From JBHYGK01 sp051859045 (lineage in GTDB: Bacteria > Pseudomonadota > Gammaproteobacteria > Xanthomonadales > Xanthomonadaceae), in assembly GCA_051859045.1 (NCBI GenBank), contig JBHYGK010000045.1, forward strand, positions 1 through 64,000: a stretch of 64,000 nucleotides of DNA, read 5' to 3'. A program made the translations under genes and the position numbers. The notes under the pieces were generated by a model. It saw only the letters and a program-made list of their open reading frames with translations. It was not told where the DNA came from and searched no databases. Positions 59,219-64,000 of this stretch are shown here, in pieces. The number at the start of each line of letters is the position of its first letter. The stretch's first letter is position 1.

Positions 59219-59776
59219 ATGACCGCGCTGGAGATCGCGGCCAACGTGGTCGTCGCGGCGTCGATCGTGCTCGCGGCGCGCAACAGCGTGCACACCTGGT
59301 GGACCGGGATGATCGGCTGCGCGCTGTTCGCCTGGCTGTTCTTCGATGCCAGGCTGTACGCGGACGTGCTGCTGCAGGGCTTCTTCATCGCGGCCAGCGT
59401 CTACGGCTGGTGGCACTGGACCCGCGGCGACGCGGGGCGCGAGGCCCCGGTGCGCCGCACCAGTGCCGACGTGCTGCTGGCCGCGGGCCTGGTGTCGGCG
59501 CTGGCGGCCGGCGGCTACGGCGCGCTGCTGCACCGCTTCACCGACGCCTATGCGCCCTTCATCGACTCCGCGGTGCTGGCCTTCAGCGTGTTCGCCCAGG
59601 TGCTGCTGATGCAGCGCCGGGTCGAGACCTGGCCGGTGTGGATCGTCGTGAACACGCTGGCCGTGCCGCTGTACGCCTCGCGCGGGCTGGAGCTCACCGC
59701 GGTGCTGTACGCCGCGTACTGGGTGAACGCCTGGGTGGGCTGGCGGCTGTGGCGGCGGCGCCTGGCCGCGTCGTGA
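59219..59776 (+). CDS. pnuC: Nicotinamide riboside transporter PnuC
   Basis: A 185-aa inner-membrane facilitator with six or seven helices. Signature segments are NSVHTWWTGMIGCALFAWLFF and YADVLLQGFFIAASVYGWWHW, with the Trp-rich substrate path. It imports nicotinamide riboside, which the downstream NadR kinase traps as NMN. It starts 10 bases after nadV and its stop overlaps the NadR start (GTGA). Confidence 0.93.
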   Translation: MTALEIAANVVVAASIVLAARNSVHTWWTGMIGCALFAWLFFDARLYADVLLQGFFIAASVYGWWHWTRGDAGREAPVRRTSADVLLAAGLVSALAAGGYGALLHRFTDAYAPFIDSAVLAFSVFAQVLLMQRRVETWPVWIVVNTLAVPLYASRGLELTAVLYAAYWVNAWVGWRLWRRRLAAS

Positions 59777-60804
59777 GCCGCATCGCCACCGGCCTGGTGG
59801 TGGGCAAGTTCGCGCCGCTGCACCGCGGCCACGCCTGGCTGCTGGAGGTGGCCGCCGCGGCCTGCGAGCGGCTGGTGGTGCTGAGCTGGGCCAAGCCCGA
59901 ACCGCCGGGCTGCGAGGCCGCGACGCGCGAGCGCTGGCTGGCGGAGCAGGCCCCGGCGGCGCGGCGCCTGGTGCTCGACGACGCCCGCCTGGCGGCGTGG
60001 TGCGCCGGGCACGGCCACCCGCTGGTGCGGCTGCCGCCGGACGACGCGCCGGACGAGCTCCAGCGCGCGTTCGCGGCCTGGGTGCTGCGCGCGATGCTGG
60101 GCGAGCGGGTGGACGCGGTGTTCACCAGCGAGGCCTACGGCGAGGGCTTCGCCGCCGCGCTGTCGCTCGCCCAGGGTGGGGCGCCGGTGCGCCACGTCGA
60201 GCTCGACCGCGCGCGCGTCCGCGTCCCGGTGTCGGGGCGGCAGGTGCGGGCCGATCCCGCGGCCTGGCGGCACCAGCTCGCGCCCGGGGTGTGGGCCGAC
60301 CTGGCGCCGCGGATCGCGCTGCTGGGCGGCGAGTCCAGCGGCAAGACCACGCTGGCCGCCGCGCTGGCGGCGCGGCTCGGCGAGCCCTGGGTGCCGGAGT
60401 TCGGCCGCGAGCACTGGTTCGCGCGCGGCGGGGTGCTCGACGAGGACGACCTGGTGCTGATCGCGTCCACCCAGGTGGAGCGCGAGCGTGCGGCCGGCCG
60501 CGAGGCGCGCCGCTGGCTGGTCTGCGACACCACGCCGCTGACGACGAAGGTCTACGCCGAGGCGATGCTCGGCCGCGTGCCGCCGGTGCTGGACGCGCTC
60601 GCGCGCCGGCCCTACGCGCACACCTTCGTCTGCGGCATCGACATCCCCTGGGACCAGGACGGCACCCGCCGGCCGCCGGCGTTCCGCGCCGCCCAGCAGG
60701 CGCGGACGCTGGCGCTGCTCGAGGAGGCCGGCATCGCGCATCGGGTGCTCGAGGGCCCGCTGGAGCGGCGCGTCGATGCGGCGCTGGCGGCCCTCGGGGC
60801 CTAG
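59773..60804 (+). CDS. nadR: NadR-type NMN adenylyltransferase / ribosylnicotinamide kinase
   Basis: A 343-aa bifunctional enzyme from a GTG start that overlaps the pnuC stop by four bases. The N-terminal adenylyltransferase shows GKFAPLHRGH (about 10-19) and FTSEAYGEGFA. The C-terminal kinase has the P-loop GGESSGKTT (about 182-190) and phosphorylates nicotinamide riboside to NMN. The N-terminal HTH repressor domain of enterobacterial NadR is absent, so it is an enzyme only. Tight coupling to pnuC fits uptake by metabolic trapping. Confidence 0.92.
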   Translation: MSRIATGLVVGKFAPLHRGHAWLLEVAAAACERLVVLSWAKPEPPGCEAATRERWLAEQAPAARRLVLDDARLAAWCAGHGHPLVRLPPDDAPDELQRAFAAWVLRAMLGERVDAVFTSEAYGEGFAAALSLAQGGAPVRHVELDRARVRVPVSGRQVRADPAAWRHQLAPGVWADLAPRIALLGGESSGKTTLAAALAARLGEPWVPEFGREHWFARGGVLDEDDLVLIASTQVERERAAGREARRWLVCDTTPLTTKVYAEAMLGRVPPVLDALARRPYAHTFVCGIDIPWDQDGTRRPPAFRAAQQARTLALLEEAGIAHRVLEGPLERRVDAALAALGA

Positions 60805-60877
60805 CGCCCGGAGGACGCGGGCGCGCCGGCCCGCAACGCTGGTAGCCTTCCGCCTCGACTCCACGGATGGATGCTTC

Positions 60878-62215
60878 ATGGCCCTGCGTCGCGCCCTCGC
60901 CATTGCGCTGGCACTCGTGTTCCTGTCGTCCGAGGCCGCCGGCCAGGACGCCGCGCCGGGCGCCGCGGCCGCGCCCCGGGCGCCGGCCAGCGTGAGCTTC
61001 GCGGCGGCGGGCGGCGAGGACGTCACGGCCAGCCCGCCGCTCGTCACCCAGCGCCTGATCCGCGCGCTGGAGACGGGCGACGAGGCGGGCCTGATGGCGA
61101 TCTCGGGCCTCGGTCGGATTCCGCTCGAGGCCATCGAGGGCGTCGACCTGCATCCCGATGACCGGATGGACGTCCTCGGCTGGGGGCCCCAGCTGAGCGA
61201 GGCGTACATGTCGGCCTTGGCGAGCAGGATCCGGGCGGAGGAGGGCGGGGCCAGCCTCGTGAGGCTGCTGCAGCAGGACGACGGCTGGGTGGGCGTCTTC
61301 CGGCTGGGAGGCGGCGTGTCGTCCGGCCGTCCGCTGTATGCCGAAGCGAGGATCTCGCCGAGCGGCCAGCTCCTGGACATGTACCCGCATTGGCGGGGCG
61401 TGATGCTCTCCGAGAGCGTCCGGTTGGAGGTGTTCGCGATGCTCGCCAGGCGGGATGCCCGCCGGCTCGCGGGTCTGCTCGGCGTGGCCCGGGTCTCGCG
61501 GGATGACGCACGTCGATGGCTGGAGGTGCTCGCCGCCAATGACGCCGACGGCGACCACGCGGCCGTCGCGACGCTCCTCGACGCGATGGATCCCGCGGTG
61601 CGGGGGACCCGCCTGTGGTTGCTCGAGCGCGGCCTCGTCGCCAGTCGTCGCGATGACGCGGCCGGCGTCGACGCCATGCTGGCGCAGCTCGAGGCCCGCT
61701 TCCCGGACGATCCGGGGCTGCAGATGCTGTTCGCCCAGGAGGCGGAAGCCCGCGGCGACGCCGCCGACGAGCTCGCCCACCTCGAGGCGTTCCGCCGTGC
61801 GATCGCGGCCGATCCCCTGCTCGACGCGCATGCCTGCCGCTTGGCGGGGAACGTGGCGCGCTGGCCGGAGGCCATGGTCGCCTGCGGCCACGTGGCCGTC
61901 GCGCTGCCCGACGAGTCCGTCGGCTGGTTCGGACTGATGCAAGCCAGTGGGCATGCCGTCGCGACGCCGACCTTCATGGACGCGGTCGAGGGTTACGAGC
62001 GCCAGTTCGAGCGCTGGGTGAACGTGCCGAAGCTGGTGGAGGACGCGGCGATGGTCGAGCTCGCGGCGGACCCCGTGTTCCAGGCCTGGCTCGAGCAACG
62101 CCTGGTCTACGAGCGCAAGCTCGGCCTGGACGAAGGTATGGAGCGCGACGCGCCCGCCGACGAGGGGCCGGTGGTGGACGAGGCCGAGACCCCGCGCCCC
62201 CGCCGCCGGCGCTGA
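60878..62215 (+). CDS. Secreted protein of unknown function, helical-repeat type
   Basis: A 445-aa exported protein that I cannot assign. Signal peptide (about residues 1-21, ending EAAGQ). The central part (about 180-400) is Ala/Leu/Asp-rich with spacing suggestive of TPR-like helix pairs (LLERGLVASRRDDAAGVDAML, LFAQEAEARGDAADELAHLE). The C-terminus is acidic, then basic (PRPRRRR). No catalytic motif is evident. It follows the NAD operon by 73 bases, which contain a TAGCCT -10-like hexamer at 60843-60848. Confidence 0.6.
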   Translation: MALRRALAIALALVFLSSEAAGQDAAPGAAAAPRAPASVSFAAAGGEDVTASPPLVTQRLIRALETGDEAGLMAISGLGRIPLEAIEGVDLHPDDRMDVLGWGPQLSEAYMSALASRIRAEEGGASLVRLLQQDDGWVGVFRLGGGVSSGRPLYAEARISPSGQLLDMYPHWRGVMLSESVRLEVFAMLARRDARRLAGLLGVARVSRDDARRWLEVLAANDADGDHAAVATLLDAMDPAVRGTRLWLLERGLVASRRDDAAGVDAMLAQLEARFPDDPGLQMLFAQEAEARGDAADELAHLEAFRRAIAADPLLDAHACRLAGNVARWPEAMVACGHVAVALPDESVGWFGLMQASGHAVATPTFMDAVEGYERQFERWVNVPKLVEDAAMVELAADPVFQAWLEQRLVYERKLGLDEGMERDAPADEGPVVDEAETPRPRRRR

Positions 62216-62242
62216 GCCCGCCCCGCCGCCGACCGGCGGCGC

Positions 62243-62297
62243 TTGACGGGGTCCATGTTCCACTGTGCATACTGTGCATAGACACAGATACACAGTG
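62243..62297 (+). promoter_or_regulatory. Promoter and operator region of the YtrA-type regulator
   Basis: TTGACG (62243-62248) and a -10-like CATACT (62268-62273). Over and after the -10 lie a tandem direct repeat ACTGTGCAT (62262-62270, 62271-62279), an inverted repeat CTGTG-N6-CACAG (62272-62287) and wider arms CACTGTG (62261-62267) with CACAGTG (62291-62297). This is a probable autoregulatory site of the GntR protein encoded downstream. Confidence 0.6.
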
Positions 62298-62302
62298 ATG
62301 CC

Positions 62303-62722
62303 GTGGACCCCCAGCTCTTCCTCTCGGCCGCCGACCCGCGGCCCATGTACCAGCAGATCGTCGACCAGCTCACCGCGCGGGTGCTGGCCGGCGACTGGCC
62401 GCCCGGGCAGCCGCTGCCCTCGATCCGCGAGCTCGCGGCGGCCAGCGGGGTCAGCGTCATCACGGTCAAGCGCGCCTACGAGGAGCTCGAGCGGGCCGGC
62501 GTGATCGCCACCCGGCACGGCAAGGGCTCGGTCGTGGCCGAGCGCGCCGACCAGGCCCGCGCGCAGCACGCCGCGGCGCTGGCCCGGCAGCTCGCCGACG
62601 CCGCGGCCAGCGCCGCGCGCCTCGGCCTCGACCGCGCCGCCGTCCACGCCCAGCTCGACGCCGCGCTCGATGCGGCCGGGCTTCCCTCCACCCCGCCGAC
62701 CACCACCGGACCCACGCCATGA
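62303..62722 (+). CDS. GntR-family regulator, YtrA subfamily
   Basis: A 139-aa regulator from GTG 62303. The winged helix-turn-helix is at about 12-78 (PMYQQIVDQLTARVLAGDW, PSIRELAAASGVSVITVKRAYEELE, GVIATRHGKGSVV). A short helical C-terminal dimer part follows; no effector domain is present, as typical of YtrA. The stop overlaps the ATPase start by four bases (ATGA), so it heads an ABC operon that it probably represses. Confidence 0.92.
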   Translation: MDPQLFLSAADPRPMYQQIVDQLTARVLAGDWPPGQPLPSIRELAAASGVSVITVKRAYEELERAGVIATRHGKGSVVAERADQARAQHAAALARQLADAAASAARLGLDRAAVHAQLDAALDAAGLPSTPPTTTGPTP

Positions 62723-63624
62723 CCGCTGCCTTCGTCGTCTCCCAGCTCGCCAAGGCCTACCCGCACTTCCGGCTCGGCCCGATCGACCTCGCGCTGCCCG
62801 AAGGGCAGGTGATGGGCCTGGTCGGCGTCAACGGCGCCGGCAAGACCACCCTGCTGCGCCTGCTCACTGGCCTCGCCGCGCCCGACGCCGGCAGCGTCGA
62901 GGTGCTGGGCCACCGCCTGCCGGGCGCGCAGGTGCTGGCGAAGCGCGAGATCGCCTTCGCCTCCGACGACATGCGCCTGTACCGCGGCCAGACCCTGGCC
63001 TGGCACATCGACTTCGTGCGCGCGGTGGTGCCGAGCTGGGACGCGGACTACGCCGCCACGCTGATGCGCCGCTTCGACCTGCGCGCCGACCAGCCCATCG
63101 GCGGGCTCTCGCACGGCCAGCGCGTGAAGGCGCTGCTGCTGCTGTGCTTCGCGCGCCGGCCGCGGCTGCTGCTGCTCGACGAGCCGACCACGGGCCTCGA
63201 CCCGGTGGCGCGCGCGGAGGTGCTCGAGGCGCTGGCCGACGTGCTGCGCGACGAGCGCCGCAGCGTGCTGTTCTCCTCGCACAACACCCACGACGTCGAG
63301 CAGCTCGCCGACACGATCACGATGCTGCACGCCGGCACGATCGTCGCCAGCGACGGCAAGGAGGCCTTCCTCGACGGCTGGCGGCGCGTGCTGTGCCAGG
63401 GCGCCGCGCCGGCCGGGCTGGACGCGTGGCCGGAACTGGCGCAGGTGCGCCAGGCCGGCTCGCAGCTCGAGCTCAAGGCCTGCGCCTGGCGCGACGACCT
63501 GCCCGCGAAGCTCGCGGCCGCCGGCCTCGCCGTGCAGCGGGTGGACGCGATGTCGCTGGAGGACATCTTCGTGACCCGCGTGCGCCAGCAGGCCGCCCTC
63601 GCGGCGGCGCCGCGCGCGGCCTGA
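62719..63624 (+). CDS. ABC transporter ATP-binding protein (YtrB-like)
   Basis: A 301-aa ATPase. Walker A GVNGAGKTT (about 36-44), signature LSHGQ in GGLSHGQRVKALLLL, Walker B LLLLDEPTTGLD and the H-loop SSHNTHD. The signature has Ser-His in place of Ser-Gly, a variant seen in this group. The C-terminal extension (about 225-301) resembles that of ABC-2 type exporters. Operon with the GntR gene before it and the permease gene after it. Confidence 0.92.
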   Translation: MTAAFVVSQLAKAYPHFRLGPIDLALPEGQVMGLVGVNGAGKTTLLRLLTGLAAPDAGSVEVLGHRLPGAQVLAKREIAFASDDMRLYRGQTLAWHIDFVRAVVPSWDADYAATLMRRFDLRADQPIGGLSHGQRVKALLLLCFARRPRLLLLDEPTTGLDPVARAEVLEALADVLRDERRSVLFSSHNTHDVEQLADTITMLHAGTIVASDGKEAFLDGWRRVLCQGAAPAGLDAWPELAQVRQAGSQLELKACAWRDDLPAKLAAAGLAVQRVDAMSLEDIFVTRVRQQAALAAAPRAA

Positions 63625-63679
63625 GCCCGCGCGCCTGCGCTCGCCACCCCCAATTCCGCCGCCCCTCGAGGCCACCGCC

Positions 63680-64000
63680 ATGACCGCCGCCGCCACCACC
63701 CACGCCCCGCCCGCCGCGCCCCGCGCCCGCATCGACACCGCCCTGATCCGCCGACTGGTCGTCAAGGACTGGCAGCTCTTCCAGCGCCCGCTCGCCGCCC
63801 ACGTGCTGGCGGGCATCGTCGCGCTGGGCCTGCTCGGCCTGGCCAAGCCCTGGGCGTTCTACCTGGGCTCGCTGCTGCTGATCATCGTGCTGGTGGCCGG
63901 CGCGTGCTTCGCGATCTCCACCTCGCTGCTGGTGGAGCGCAAGGAGCAGACGCTGGCCTTCGTGATGAGCCTGCCGGTCTCGCCGCTGGAGTTCACGCTG
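63680..64000 (+). CDS. ABC transporter permease, 3' end outside the window
   Basis: The first 107 codons from ATG 63680. A disordered Ala/Pro N-terminus is followed by RLVVKDWQLFQRPLAAHVLAG and two hydrophobic helices (about residues 44-60 and 63-83), then a cytoplasmic turn with LLVERKEQTLAFVMSLPVSPLEF, the ABC-2 type coupling segment. It is the membrane partner of the upstream ATPase. The frame is open at the window edge. Confidence 0.8.
   Translation, partial: MTAAATTHAPPAAPRARIDTALIRRLVVKDWQLFQRPLAAHVLAGIVALGLLGLAKPWAFYLGSLLLIIVLVAGACFAISTSLLVERKEQTLAFVMSLPVSPLEFTL

Overview
The window is chromosomal DNA of a very high-GC gammaproteobacterium, most likely a member of the Xanthomonadaceae/Lysobacteraceae (Lysobacter, Luteimonas, Silanimonas or Stenotrophomonas type). 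This placement is an inference from the codon use, the gene families (AcnD/PrpF, QueD, a lipoyl-domain LpdA) and the order atp operon - glmU - two-component/ABC operon - glmS. Genes are tightly packed, no gap exceeds 300 bases, and I see no rRNA, tRNA, CRISPR array, prophage or insertion sequence. Most long antisense ORFs are shadows caused by GC-rich third positions.

Region by region: 1-1557 is the 3' part of lpdA, followed by a convergent small membrane protein gene. 1950-9206 is a complete ATP synthase operon (promoter, atpI, atpBEFHAGDC, terminator), then glmU. 10761-20595 (minus) is one long operon: adaptor, ATPase, two homologous pairs of FtsX/MacB-type permeases, an NtrC-type regulator and its kinase. 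20783-24977 holds glmS, a LOG-family gene, a TfoX C-terminal protein, free-methionine-sulfoxide reductase and bioD. 25011-29455 is an RND efflux pair. 29525-30770 is a low-GC island with one orphan membrane protein gene. 30795-35835 holds small envelope genes, queD, a lytic transglycosylase, a trypsin-like protease and an HPt/HD-GYP protein. 36054-41039 is acnD and prpF (2-methylcitrate pathway), split by an HTH-nucleotidyltransferase/HEPN-like gene pair with its own tandem operators. 41056-44773 (minus) is a beta-lactamase-fold hydrolase with a LytS/LytTR two-component pair. 44898-51239 (minus) is a TetR-controlled tripartite RND pump. 51393-52261 holds two small secreted proteins. 52341-56609 holds two SDR proteins and an esterase-Baeyer-Villiger monooxygenase fusion. 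56689-60804 is a four-gene NAD salvage operon (NadM-Nudix, NadV, PnuC, NadR). 60878-62215 is a secreted protein gene, and 62303-64000 a YtrA-type GntR/ABC operon that runs off the end.

The most unusual items are: (1) the 793-aa fusion of an HSL-type esterase to a Baeyer-Villiger monooxygenase, beside a halohydrin-dehalogenase-like SDR that keeps the family's halide-site motif and the catalytic Ser and Arg but has Pro in place of the catalytic Tyr; (2) the HTH-nucleotidyltransferase/HEPN-like pair between acnD and prpF, with two TGCCC-N5-GGGCA palindromes 21 bp apart fitted to a promoter; (3) an identical 16-bp element able to form a hairpin, 43-44 bases before the start codons of both nadM and nadV; and (4) a duplicated permease-pair operon with a near-consensus sigma-54 -24 element.
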